From Fischerella sp. JS2 (GTDB taxonomy: Bacteria; Cyanobacteriota; Cyanobacteriia; Cyanobacteriales; Nostocaceae): DNA of 64,000 nucleotides. Under the pieces are notes generated by a model. That model worked only from the letters and a program-made list of their open reading frames with translations. It had not been told where the DNA came from and did not search any database. How positions within the stretch are numbered: position 1 is the first letter of the stretch; each line of letters opens with the position of its first letter. Below, piece after piece: positions 27,464 through 36,617 of the stretch. Position numbers and translations under genes: made by a program. The stretch lies in the NCBI RefSeq assembly GCF_032393985.1, contig NZ_CP135918.1:3472001-3536000 (forward strand). The letters run 5' to 3'.

Positions 27464-28141
27464 ATGAAACAAGCGTTAACAAGACAAGCATTGCTAAAAA
27501 TTTTAGTCATAGATGATCATGAATCAGTATTGGGTGGAACCATAGAAGTACTACGAAAAAAATACATGGATGCTGAATTTTTAACAGCAGTTACAGCTCA
27601 AGAAGCGCTTGATCAAGTAGCAAAGATGCAACCTGATTTAGTAGTTATGGATCTTTCTCTACCAGAAAGTCCTGGCAAAATGGCACGACCAGATACAGGT
27701 GTCAAACTACTTAGAAACTTAATGAAAAACCATATAAATTTGAATATCGTAGTTCAAAGCGCTCATGTAAGAACATTAGTACGAATCAGACCTGATATTG
27801 ATATTCATAAAGGAGGTTTTACAGTCGCCGATAAAAGTCTTTCTAGCCAGGAAATGTTGACTAGAGTAGATTGGGCATTACAGGGATTAACTCATACAAA
27901 AGATATTAAAGGTGTTCATGCTGGCTTAGAAGTCAAACCAGAATGGTTAAGGGTGCTAACTCTCGCATTTGAAGAAGGATTAACAGATAAGGCGATCGCA
28001 GAGCGCATGTGTGTTGGCGAACGTATGGTACGTCATTATTGGAGCAAGTTACAAGATGCTTTAGATGTTTATCCTGAAGAGGGAAAAAATATGCGAATTC
28101 AAACGGAAATGCGAGCCAGAGAAGAAGGATTAATTGATTAG
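27464..28141 (+). CDS. NarL/LuxR-type response regulator
   Basis: The 225-residue protein has a receiver domain (ILVIDDHES acidic pocket; phospho-acceptor Asp in LVVMDLSLPES) and a C-terminal helix-turn-helix (LTLAFEEGLTDKAIAERMCVGERMVRHYWSKLQ) of the LuxR kind. The receiver carries an insertion after the phospho site (PGKMARPDTGVKL). It should bind DNA when phosphorylated by the CHASE2 histidine kinase encoded directly after it. It could regulate the peptide-export operon upstream (inference). Confidence 0.88.
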   Translation: MKQALTRQALLKILVIDDHESVLGGTIEVLRKKYMDAEFLTAVTAQEALDQVAKMQPDLVVMDLSLPESPGKMARPDTGVKLLRNLMKNHINLNIVVQSAHVRTLVRIRPDIDIHKGGFTVADKSLSSQEMLTRVDWALQGLTHTKDIKGVHAGLEVKPEWLRVLTLAFEEGLTDKAIAERMCVGERMVRHYWSKLQDALDVYPEEGKNMRIQTEMRAREEGLID

Positions 28142-28231
28142 TATTTGGCTGTTGGTAGTTCGTTGTTGGTTAGAAAAAATACAAAACAACTAACATCAAA
28201 CAATAAACAACAAACAACAAATAATAAACCA

Positions 28232-30115
28232 ATGCAGGCTGAACTGTGGAGAATTATTAAAGAGGAAATAGCCATTTGGCGTGTAGGTGCATTACCAGGG
28301 ATGGCAGTTATAGTGCTGGTAATAATTACTCGTTTAAGTGGTTATATGCAGTCTCTTGAATGGTTAGCCTTTGATAATTTTTTGCGTATACGTCCTGCTG
28401 AACCAATTGACGAACGTGTTGTCATTATCGGAATAAATGAAGAAGATATCCGTAGTGTTGGAACCTACCCCATACCAGATAGAGAAATTGCAGCACTATT
28501 GAGAAAGCTCAATTCTTTAGCACCCAGAGTTATTGGTCTTGATATTATTAGAGATTTACCTGTTGAACCTGGACATACAGAACTGGTTAGTGCATTTAAG
28601 GATATCAAAAAATTAGTTGCGATTGAAAAAGTATTACCTGAAAAAGTTGCTCCTCCACCAAAATTACCTCCAGAACAAGTTTGTTTTTCAGATCAAATCA
28701 TCGATACTGATGGTAAATTACGACGCAGTTTGTTGGCAACACCTACAGAACAAGAATATAAATTTTCTTTATCTGTTTGCTTGGCAAAAACTTATTTAGC
28801 TAAGCAAGGTTATAGCCTAGAAAACGGTATTCGTGACCCCCAAGCGCTTAGGTTTGGGAATCTTGAACTACCCCGATTTTTTCCCAATTCTGGAGGATAT
28901 GTCAGAACTGATGCTGGTGGAGTGCAGATGCTGCTCAATTTTCGCAGTGGTCAAAAAAGATTTAGAATTTTATCTCTTAATGATATTAAAAATGGAAAAT
29001 ATCAGCCGCAGTGGATACGCGATCGCATTGTAATTATTGGTATTACTGCGCCTAGTGTGAAAGACTTCATCACTACTTCTGCTGTAGTATCTATACAACC
29101 TGCACAGGGACGTATTTATGGAGTGGAAGTTCAAGCACATGCTAGTTCTGCAATAGTTAGTGCAGTGCTAGACTCCAGATCACTGTTGTATAGTTGGGCA
29201 GACTGCTGGGAATATGCATGGATAATCGGCTGGGGTGTTTTAGGAATTGCTTTCGCTAGACTCACCAAATCTCCGTGGCGAAATCTGGTTGCTGTTGTGA
29301 TAGCCAGTACTATTTTAATAGCTGTCAGTTATCTACTTTTGTTGTGTTGGGGTTTATGGGTTCCACTAGTACCAGCAATCCTTGTTCTAAATTTAAATGG
29401 GATTGCCATGACAGCTTTATACCAGTATGACCAAGCATTGCGTTCTAGAATAGAAGCTCGTCAAGCCCTAATTGAACGTACTTTTGAAACAATTCATAAT
29501 GGGCCATTGCAAACCCTGGCTAAAGCATTGAAGACAATTCGCGAACAAAAATTATCATCAGAAGAATTAATACCCGGACTTGAAAAAGAATTAGAAAAAT
29601 TAAATTATGAGCTAAGAGGCATATATGAATTTTTACAAAGAGAACCTCTAACTCAAGATAGAAGTTTATATCTCGGAAATGGTCTACTGCTAAATTTACA
29701 AGACCCTATTCATACAGTTCTCTATCAAGTTTATGACCATACATTACAGCGAGAATTTTCTTGCTTTAGTACACTCAGGGTTAAGATAGTAACATTTGAT
29801 CCAATTGATGATCACTTAAGTATTGAACAAAAACGTGGACTTTGTCGCTTTTTAGAAGAAGCTTTGTGTAACGTAGGCAAGCACGCCACAGGTGTAACTC
29901 GCTTAGTGGTTAGTTGTACCCAAAATGAAGGATGGTACACTCTAAAAATTATTGATGATGGCTTGGGTAGCATCTCTGCTAAAGAAGGTCGAGGAACACA
30001 ACAGTTCCGAAATCTAGCTCGACAATTAAGAGGAAAATTTACGCGATCGCCTCTTTCCCCTCGAGGTACTCTTTGTGAAGTATCTTGGCCTGTGGCAAAG
30101 TTTGGCTTTTGGTAA
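28232..30115 (+). CDS. CHASE2 sensor histidine kinase
   Basis: The 627-residue protein has an N-terminal membrane helix, then a CHASE2 domain (about 40-300: FDNFLRIRPAEPIDERVVIIGI, VIGLDIIRDLPV), three membrane helices (about 320-400) and a NarL-type kinase. The phospho-acceptor is His in FETIHNGPLQTL (HisKA_3-like), and the ATPase shows EEALCNVGKHATG (N box) and IDDGLG (G box). It should sense an external cue and phosphorylate the adjacent LuxR-type regulator. I chose the ATG at 28232. The frame extends to a TTG at 28145, but those 29 residues come from an AACAAACAAC repeat. Confidence 0.88.
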   Translation: MQAELWRIIKEEIAIWRVGALPGMAVIVLVIITRLSGYMQSLEWLAFDNFLRIRPAEPIDERVVIIGINEEDIRSVGTYPIPDREIAALLRKLNSLAPRVIGLDIIRDLPVEPGHTELVSAFKDIKKLVAIEKVLPEKVAPPPKLPPEQVCFSDQIIDTDGKLRRSLLATPTEQEYKFSLSVCLAKTYLAKQGYSLENGIRDPQALRFGNLELPRFFPNSGGYVRTDAGGVQMLLNFRSGQKRFRILSLNDIKNGKYQPQWIRDRIVIIGITAPSVKDFITTSAVVSIQPAQGRIYGVEVQAHASSAIVSAVLDSRSLLYSWADCWEYAWIIGWGVLGIAFARLTKSPWRNLVAVVIASTILIAVSYLLLLCWGLWVPLVPAILVLNLNGIAMTALYQYDQALRSRIEARQALIERTFETIHNGPLQTLAKALKTIREQKLSSEELIPGLEKELEKLNYELRGIYEFLQREPLTQDRSLYLGNGLLLNLQDPIHTVLYQVYDHTLQREFSCFSTLRVKIVTFDPIDDHLSIEQKRGLCRFLEEALCNVGKHATGVTRLVVSCTQNEGWYTLKIIDDGLGSISAKEGRGTQQFRNLARQLRGKFTRSPLSPRGTLCEVSWPVAKFGFW

Positions 30116-30615
30116 ATGTTTTTTTTAATAAAAATATTTTGAGTGATAATTCCAAACAAGCGCTATGAAAGCTACTTCTGACCAATCTAAAACCTCAAAT
30201 CCAAAGTTAGACGATTCGTGTGAAAACCTGAAAAAGTGGCTTTCTGTATGTGAGTTTCAGAATATATAATATACAAGTATTTTTGTCTATTACTAATATT
30301 CTGATACTTGCCAAGTAATATAATAAATATTTTAAAAAAATGTGAGATATAGTAAATATAAGCCAGCATTATGTAGTTTTCAGTAATGCGAATGACTAAA
30401 ATATGAAATGAATTTAGTCATTTACTAGTAATACAATTAAGATAGATATGTAGCTTGGCACACAAAACGTATTTCTCCTGAGCAATGGTAATCCTCAATG
30501 AGCTATGGCAAGATGGTTAATTGCAATTAACTATTAATAATTGCTAATCTCCAAGCAACTACATATCTACCAATTACTATGAATTTTTTGAGTGCAATGC
30601 CAAGAGGGAAAGATA
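30116..30615. other. AT-rich intergenic region
   Basis: No gene is seen in 500 bases of strongly AT-rich sequence. A GAGGGAAAG ribosome site lies at about 30604-30612. This gap probably carries the promoter of the DUF928 gene. Confidence 0.5.
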
Positions 30616-31353
30616 ATGACTCACAAACAGTGGCTCTTGCACAAAATTTTTAATCATAAGATTTTAATAATTTGTGCTTTGACCATCCCTTTCTTGTTTA
30701 CTCAAATAACTTTAGCTGCGTATAAACCTCCCCGCAATCAAAAACCACCAAGTGGTTATACAGAATCATCGGGAGTTAGGGGAAAATGCAAAGCTATAGA
30801 TGCTGATTCTGTAACCCTGCTTGCTCCTTCTACACATATTGGACAAACCACTTCCAGCCATCCCACCTTTGCTTGGTTTGTACCTCATCACCAAAGAGTA
30901 CCGCTAGAGTTCTCTATTTATGAGTTAGGCAGTAATGAGCAACTAAAACTAACTTATAAATCTCGATTGCAGAGTTCGCCAGGGGTTATGAAACTATCTT
31001 TACCAGAGAATTTACCTGGTTTAGCCTTGGGTAAAAAATATCTATGGCAAGTAGAAATTTTGTGTGACTTTAACTATCCTTCACGCAATTTACTAGCCAC
31101 AGCAGATATTGCAATTGTACCCATGCCAGCCAATTTACAAGAAGCACTGCATCATAAGGGCGATCGCACCCAAAGAGCTAGTCTCTATGCTGAAGCAGGT
31201 ATGTGGTACGATGCCTTGGGTGAAGCCTTAGCTGACAGTGGCGATGGCGAATTGGGGAAACTGGCAGCAAATTTATTAAAAGACCTAGCAAGCTTAGAAA
31301 AGTCACCAGAAATTAGAGATTTATCTCAAGTTGCTTTAGGACAAAATCAATAG
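30616..31353 (+). CDS. DUF928 secreted protein (copy 2)
   Basis: The 245-residue protein has a signal peptide (about 10-32: ILIICALTIPFLFTQITLAA) and a DUF928 domain: GVRGKCKAIDADSVTLLAP, SHPTFAWFVPH, GVMKLSLPENLPGL, YLWQVEILCDF and RASLYAEAGMWYDALGEAL. It matches the layout of the copy at 12087. It should be periplasmic or extracellular. The ATG at 30616 has a GAGGGAAAG site; a GTG at 30592 lies upstream. It follows the CHASE2 kinase and is convergent with a CHAT-TPR gene. Confidence 0.82.
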   Translation: MTHKQWLLHKIFNHKILIICALTIPFLFTQITLAAYKPPRNQKPPSGYTESSGVRGKCKAIDADSVTLLAPSTHIGQTTSSHPTFAWFVPHHQRVPLEFSIYELGSNEQLKLTYKSRLQSSPGVMKLSLPENLPGLALGKKYLWQVEILCDFNYPSRNLLATADIAIVPMPANLQEALHHKGDRTQRASLYAEAGMWYDALGEALADSGDGELGKLAANLLKDLASLEKSPEIRDLSQVALGQNQ

Positions 31354-31696
31354 GCGTCTAAAGCTGGAGTGTTCTTTCCTTTAAGGATTTAATTTTGTTG
31401 GTCATAGGTAATTAGTTTTTTCCGTTACCTACTATATCAAGTTCGGTTAATCACTTAGAATCAAAAATCTCACCCCCATTCCCTCTCCTTGCTAAAGAGA
31501 GGGGTGCCGAAGGCGGGGTGAGGTAAAAGGGAATTGTAAGTAATCATGCGAACTTGATATTACCCATTAAACCTCTTGCATGAATCCCAAAAACCCCCTT
31601 AATCCCCCCGTTCATGGGGGGAAGATTTAGTTCCCTAAGCGAGATCGCTTAGGGCTAGGGTGAGATTTATATAGTAGGAAAAGGGTAAAAGTTAAT
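31354..31696. repeat. Dispersed repeats between convergent genes
   Basis: It contains a copy of the CCCTCTCCTTGCTAAAGAGAG repeat (31484-31525), a CTTAATCCCCCCGTTCATGGGGGGAAG palindrome (about 31599-31624) and ATTAAACCTCTTGCAT (about 31565-31580). The last recurs as an exact reverse complement near 42823. It separates the convergent DUF928 and CHAT-TPR genes and could terminate both. Confidence 0.7.
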
Positions 31697-34330
31697 CTAC
31701 AACCAATTTCCTAAGAGGATGAATGGCGCCCAATAGTAAGGATGGGCATATTTTTTTCCTAGAGTAATCAGATCTTGCTGTGCTTTCTGTAAAGCTTCTG
31801 CTTTACTTAAACCGTAATCATACCAATATTGATAAAATTTTGTTACTAAAGTCACTGTAGCTGCATCGTTGATTGACCATAGAGACGCAAGAGTACTTTT
31901 CACACCTGCTGAGACTGCCACACTAGCTAGACCCAAATTAGTATGGTCATTTCCACGGGCGGTTTCACAAGCAGTTAATAACAATAAGTCAACTGAATTT
32001 ATACCCTGTGATACGTCTTGAATCATCCTATACAAGTCTGTCATGGTAAGCTTTTCGTTTTTACCGATGATCAGAAATGTATCTTCAGGAGCAATACCAA
32101 ATTCAGCATGAGTAGCAATATGAATTATTGGATAAATACTGCGCTGGAGTTCTGCTTGCAAGTGAGCACGTGTAAAATTTTGATTTAATAACTGCTTGCT
32201 ACCCGGTATAATCATCAAAACTTGATCAATTTCTTTTTTGACATTGGTCAAAGCTTTATATATGCGACCATCTACCTTTGCATCTTGAGTCAGTCCCACA
32301 GCTAAAGCCCGTAAATTTTCCGATTTGATTTTGGATGGATCTGTCAGAGTCAAACTCGGGGTAGATGCGATCGCGTATTTCTCAATTAAAAAATTCTGAC
32401 CGTCATGTAGTGCTGCCATTGGTACACTACGGAGAAAACTGTCTGGTACAAAAACTAGTGTTTTAACCTGTAGTGACTCTAACTCATGAGCAAAAGGACG
32501 AACGATCAAATCATATAGCTTTTGTGCCTGCCTGCGATTATAAATGATGTCACTGCGCCTTTCTAACCCAAGGCGAAATTTGGTAATTTCATCTTTAAAC
32601 CTTTGACTATCAAAGTTGATCCACTTTAATTTAGTTTCACCATTAGGAAGATAAACTACAATTGCGGTACGGTCTTCTAAGACTATTGACCAAAAGACAG
32701 CTGTAATTGTGTTAGCGCTTAATAAATCAGTAGCTTGATGAAACTTTACTGCCACATCATCTTTGTGGAAGTAATTTTGCAGTTGTGCTAGTTTAAGAGC
32801 ATCAAGGCTAGTGATTGCAGAGTAAAGAGAACTCGATTCGCCGTCAACATCCTCAAGACTTAACTTTAGTGCGATCAACTCGTGATAAATATATTCTAAA
32901 GTATTGTAGGGATCTGACTGTAAGTCTGGATTAGTGACAACTATCTGGGTGTAGATTTTTTCTAGGGTTGTCACAGCTTGTTCATAAGCTGCGATCGCTT
33001 CGAGTGGTCTATTTTGTGATTTTAAAATTCTTCCTGCTTGCCAATACCACAAATACAAGCTATCTTGAGCGTTTGGTTTTGTTTGTGCAGCTTGTTGTGC
33101 TTGTTTCGTTAATTTTAGTGCTTGCTCGTAATCATGGTGACACTCATAAATATGACCGAGATTACCAAAAGCAAAAGATAAAGCACGATGATCTGACAAC
33201 TTTTGAGCGATCAATACAGCTTGATTGAGTAAATTAATAGCTTGTGATTCTCGATAATTAGTTGGACATTTGGCAAAAAATAAATTTCTTTCAGATGAAA
33301 AATCCTTCAATAATTCAGCTAATTCAATAGCTGCATAAGCTTTTGCTTCTGAAATTGGTAAGTGTTCTAACAGCAAGAAAACTAGTTGTAATTTTGCTAT
33401 TGCTAGTTGTGATTTTCCAATTCGATTCGCAGGTGGAATAGAGTAGATTAATAATTTTATTTCGTTAATTTTATCTTTGGATTTACGGAAGATATTTAAA
33501 CTATTTTGGAAAGATTCTAAAGCTTGAAAATCATATCTTGATGCTTGTTTGATAAAAGCTTCAGCTTCGTCATTCTCACCTGTATCCCAGGCGATTTTGG
33601 CATAGTTATAATTTTGTTTAGACAAATTTATATAAGTAATTCCCAGTTGAGTGAAAGCAGCAGCTTGATATGCTAAATTATGAGTATCCTGAGCAGCTTT
33701 AATGCTAAATTTTAAATCAATGATCGCTTTATTATAATTGCCTTCGATGCGATGAGCTTCACCTCTAATTCGTAAAGCCGCAGACTCTAAAGTATCATCA
33801 TGGTGAGTCCGAGCAATTTGTAAAGCAACTTCAGAAAGTCTCCTCGCATCATTAAATTCACCTAGGCTATTATATGCTTGCGCTTGCTGGATTAGAATTT
33901 GCCCCACATTTGGCCAATTGTTAATTTGGCGGTAATAGGCAACTAATTCTCCCCAATAGGCGATCGCTGCTTTTGGCTTACCTATTTTCTGATATGCCCT
34001 TGCCAGTTTCTCAACAATGGCTATCTTGCTGCTGGTCTTTTGATTTTCATTGGATAGATTTAAAGCTGTTTGCCAATCTGCGATCGCGCCTTGGAAATCT
34101 TCTGCTTCATATCTTTTCTCACCTCGCTTTAGTAGCTGATTGACATCAGTTGGTGGAGTTAGAAAGTTTTGAGTGTATTCATTTTGAACTACTGCTTTTA
34201 CTGAAATTACTTCGCTAACTATTCTTGACCATGATGGAAAATATTTTATGCACAAGCCACAGGCAAAAATGCATATAAATAAAAACTGCAATAAGCGTCG
34301 GATATTCGATATCCGATGTCTGCTTAACAT
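31697..34330 (-). CDS. TPR-CHAT caspase-like protein
   Basis: The 877-residue protein has one N-terminal membrane helix (about 12-30), a long series of TPR repeats (about 60-480; GDFNDARRLSEVALQIAR and DYEQALKLTKQAQQAA style) and a C-terminal CHAT domain with the dyad His741 (IATHAEFG) and Cys788 (LTACETARG). The family includes HetF-like proteins of heterocyst cyanobacteria, and CHAT domains in general resemble caspases. The N-terminal helix suggests a membrane-tethered protease. Its partners are probably recruited by the TPR part. It is convergent with DUF928 copy 2; transcription starts from its own upstream gap. Confidence 0.85.
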   Translation of the reverse strand: MLSRHRISNIRRLLQFLFICIFACGLCIKYFPSWSRIVSEVISVKAVVQNEYTQNFLTPPTDVNQLLKRGEKRYEAEDFQGAIADWQTALNLSNENQKTSSKIAIVEKLARAYQKIGKPKAAIAYWGELVAYYRQINNWPNVGQILIQQAQAYNSLGEFNDARRLSEVALQIARTHHDDTLESAALRIRGEAHRIEGNYNKAIIDLKFSIKAAQDTHNLAYQAAAFTQLGITYINLSKQNYNYAKIAWDTGENDEAEAFIKQASRYDFQALESFQNSLNIFRKSKDKINEIKLLIYSIPPANRIGKSQLAIAKLQLVFLLLEHLPISEAKAYAAIELAELLKDFSSERNLFFAKCPTNYRESQAINLLNQAVLIAQKLSDHRALSFAFGNLGHIYECHHDYEQALKLTKQAQQAAQTKPNAQDSLYLWYWQAGRILKSQNRPLEAIAAYEQAVTTLEKIYTQIVVTNPDLQSDPYNTLEYIYHELIALKLSLEDVDGESSSLYSAITSLDALKLAQLQNYFHKDDVAVKFHQATDLLSANTITAVFWSIVLEDRTAIVVYLPNGETKLKWINFDSQRFKDEITKFRLGLERRSDIIYNRRQAQKLYDLIVRPFAHELESLQVKTLVFVPDSFLRSVPMAALHDGQNFLIEKYAIASTPSLTLTDPSKIKSENLRALAVGLTQDAKVDGRIYKALTNVKKEIDQVLMIIPGSKQLLNQNFTRAHLQAELQRSIYPIIHIATHAEFGIAPEDTFLIIGKNEKLTMTDLYRMIQDVSQGINSVDLLLLTACETARGNDHTNLGLASVAVSAGVKSTLASLWSINDAATVTLVTKFYQYWYDYGLSKAEALQKAQQDLITLGKKYAHPYYWAPFILLGNWL

Positions 34331-34782
34331 AGGACAACTTTAGTAGTAAATCTTAATAATTTACTTGAGCTAATATGTCGATTAATTTACTTACTGCTAT
34401 ATAATGATTACTTTTTCAAATCTAACGTTTTGATTGCAAAAAAAACTGATATTTTATAAATATTCTGTAAATAAATCATATAAATTTGCAAAGTTTTTGT
34501 ATGTGTTAAAATATTTATACATATTAATAAATATTAATTTAAATATTTTTGAGATATACATCCATAGGTAGATACTAATAACGACAGAATGAAGAATTGC
34601 TTTTCCTCTACTATTTAATAGGCTTTGTAGCAGTTATTGAGGAAAGGCTTAAAGGGATTAAAAAATCCTTTCCCCTATAAAGATGCACTCCAATTCTCGG
34701 CAAACTGTCAAAATTCCATGCCACTATATAAAATGAAGCACCAAATTGCAGCTAGTAGTTAAAGGAGGGCGGGTATAACGCT
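34331..34782. other. Intergenic region between divergent genes
   Basis: This very AT-rich gap lies between the divergent CHAT-TPR and RNase Z genes and should hold two promoters. A weak AAAGGG/CCTTT hairpin lies at about 34652-34672. A strong AAGGAGG sits at 34762-34768, 14 bases before the RNase Z start. Confidence 0.5.
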
Positions 34783-35751
34783 GTGCAAATCACATTTTTA
34801 GGGACGAGTTCAGGTGTACCAACGCGATCACGTAATGTTTCCAGTGTCGCTTTGAGATTACCCCAAAGAGCAGAGTTGTGGCTATTTGACTGTGGTGAAG
34901 GCACTCAGCACCAACTTTTACGGAGTGAACTCAAAAGCAGCCAACTCTCCCGAATTTTTATTACTCACATGCACGGCGACCATATCTTTGGTTTAATGGG
35001 TCTACTGGCCAGTTGTGGTTTAGCAGGCAATGTCGCACGTATTGATATATACGGTCCACCCGGATTGAATGAATATTTGCAATCAGCCTTGCGCTACTCT
35101 CACACACATTTTTCTTACCCTGTCAAAGTTCATGCCATTCGTCCAGGAATAATTCACGAAGATGACGAGTTTAGCGTCACCTGTAATTCTCTGCATCACC
35201 GTATTACCACCTTCGGCTACCGTGTGGCAGAAAAAGACCGACCGGGACGTTTTGACATTGAAAAAGCCAAAGCTATGGGAATTCCCCCTGGCCGCGTTTA
35301 TGGTCAACTCAAACGTGGTGAAACCGTCACTCTACCCGATGGCAGAGAATTTAATGGTGCAGATTTTAGTGGCCCGACAGAAATTGGACGCAAGATAGCC
35401 TACTGCACAGATACAATTTATTCTGAGAACGCTGTGGAATTAGCACAGGATGCAGATGTGTTAATTCACGAAGCAACTTTTTCTCATCAAGATGCTGAGA
35501 TGGCTTTTCAGCGTCTACATTCTACATCTACAATGGCGGCGCAAACAGCCTTAGCAGCTGGGGCACATCGCTTGATCATGACTCATTTTAGCCCTCGTTA
35601 CGCTCCTGGTAATGGCATAGAGTTAAAAGACCTACTTCAGGAAGCCCGTGCTATTTTCCCCAAAACAGAAATGGCTTATGACTTCATGAGTTATGAAGTA
35701 CCCAGACGGCGAGAAATAGAATTAACCCACACAAGTGTATCTACTCAATAA
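34783..35751 (+). CDS. rnz: Ribonuclease Z
   Basis: The 322-residue protein is a metallo-beta-lactamase fold nuclease. It starts [20 protein letters not shown], has the zinc motif HMHGDH (62-67), and carries later metal ligands in CTDTIYS and MTHFSPRY. It removes the 3' trailer of tRNA precursors. A GTG start at 34783 is used because the first residues match the family start exactly and no upstream ATG is in frame. It stands alone. Confidence 0.96.
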   Translation: MQITFLGTSSGVPTRSRNVSSVALRLPQRAELWLFDCGEGTQHQLLRSELKSSQLSRIFITHMHGDHIFGLMGLLASCGLAGNVARIDIYGPPGLNEYLQSALRYSHTHFSYPVKVHAIRPGIIHEDDEFSVTCNSLHHRITTFGYRVAEKDRPGRFDIEKAKAMGIPPGRVYGQLKRGETVTLPDGREFNGADFSGPTEIGRKIAYCTDTIYSENAVELAQDADVLIHEATFSHQDAEMAFQRLHSTSTMAAQTALAAGAHRLIMTHFSPRYAPGNGIELKDLLQEARAIFPKTEMAYDFMSYEVPRRREIELTHTSVSTQ

Positions 35752-36617
35752 AAATGAGGCTTAACCAACATTTGAGAAAGGTGTATATGAGCCAGTGAAG
35801 GAATAGGAACATCTTTGAATAATGGTGATATGACTACCTTATCAATTACCTTGGATGTTAATTAATTTATGATCGCACTATTCTAGTAATAGCTACCTCT
35901 GGTTAAGAGCAAATGACTTTACAGAATCTTTAATTGGATTTAGCAGAGAGAAGAATAAATATTTAGGTAGTTTAATTATTTTTTGCCACAAAAAATACAA
36001 TCTTTAGGAAGATATTATACTTGATTGAATATTTGTAGACTCTTATTAATTTTATGATTATACCAGATCACTTCATTGTTGCTATTGCTTATTGGAATAG
36101 ATTGTAAAGTTTATATATGTTTCTATTTATCCAATAATTAAACTTGAAAAGAATCCGTAATTAGACATACTTTGTTTAATTCAGCTTTAATTTATAAGCA
36201 TTTTATCTTGATCACTTAAGTTGTATTTACAAGTTAGGGTAGATATTGATAGGTTAGTTGATATACCAGTACCGTCGTATACAACTTAACTTTGAAATCA
36301 TTCATGATTTAATATGAATGAAATGCTAGCAAAATTTACTACTAAAATCGAATACTCAAAATCCTTGTATAAATCACTTAAAGTTGTTTATTGCTATTAA
36401 CAATATAATCTCATAAGGAAATCATAAAGATTCATCAGGAGACTTGACGATTTAGAGATGATTACTTTAGGTTGATATGAACTAAAAATAGCGTTAATTA
36501 TCAACGAACTATCAAGTTTCTTCTCTTTGCTTATTTATGCCGATTTACATGACTCTTCAAACAGTTAATAGTTAACAGTTTCAAGGTATACAGCACATTT
36601 AATCGAGGATTATAATT
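35752..36617. other. Long gene-free AT-rich stretch
   Basis: There are 866 bases with no open frame worth calling on either strand. The sequence is strongly AT-rich with no repeat, hairpin or RNA gene I can identify. It probably contains the promoter and a long leader for the Wzc-like gene; an unannotated small RNA cannot be excluded. Confidence 0.45.

Noticed and set aside
28145-28231. N-terminal extension of the CHASE2 kinase
   Set aside because: The 29 residues are encoded by an AACAAACAAC-type repeat; the ATG at 28232 precedes the first membrane helix.
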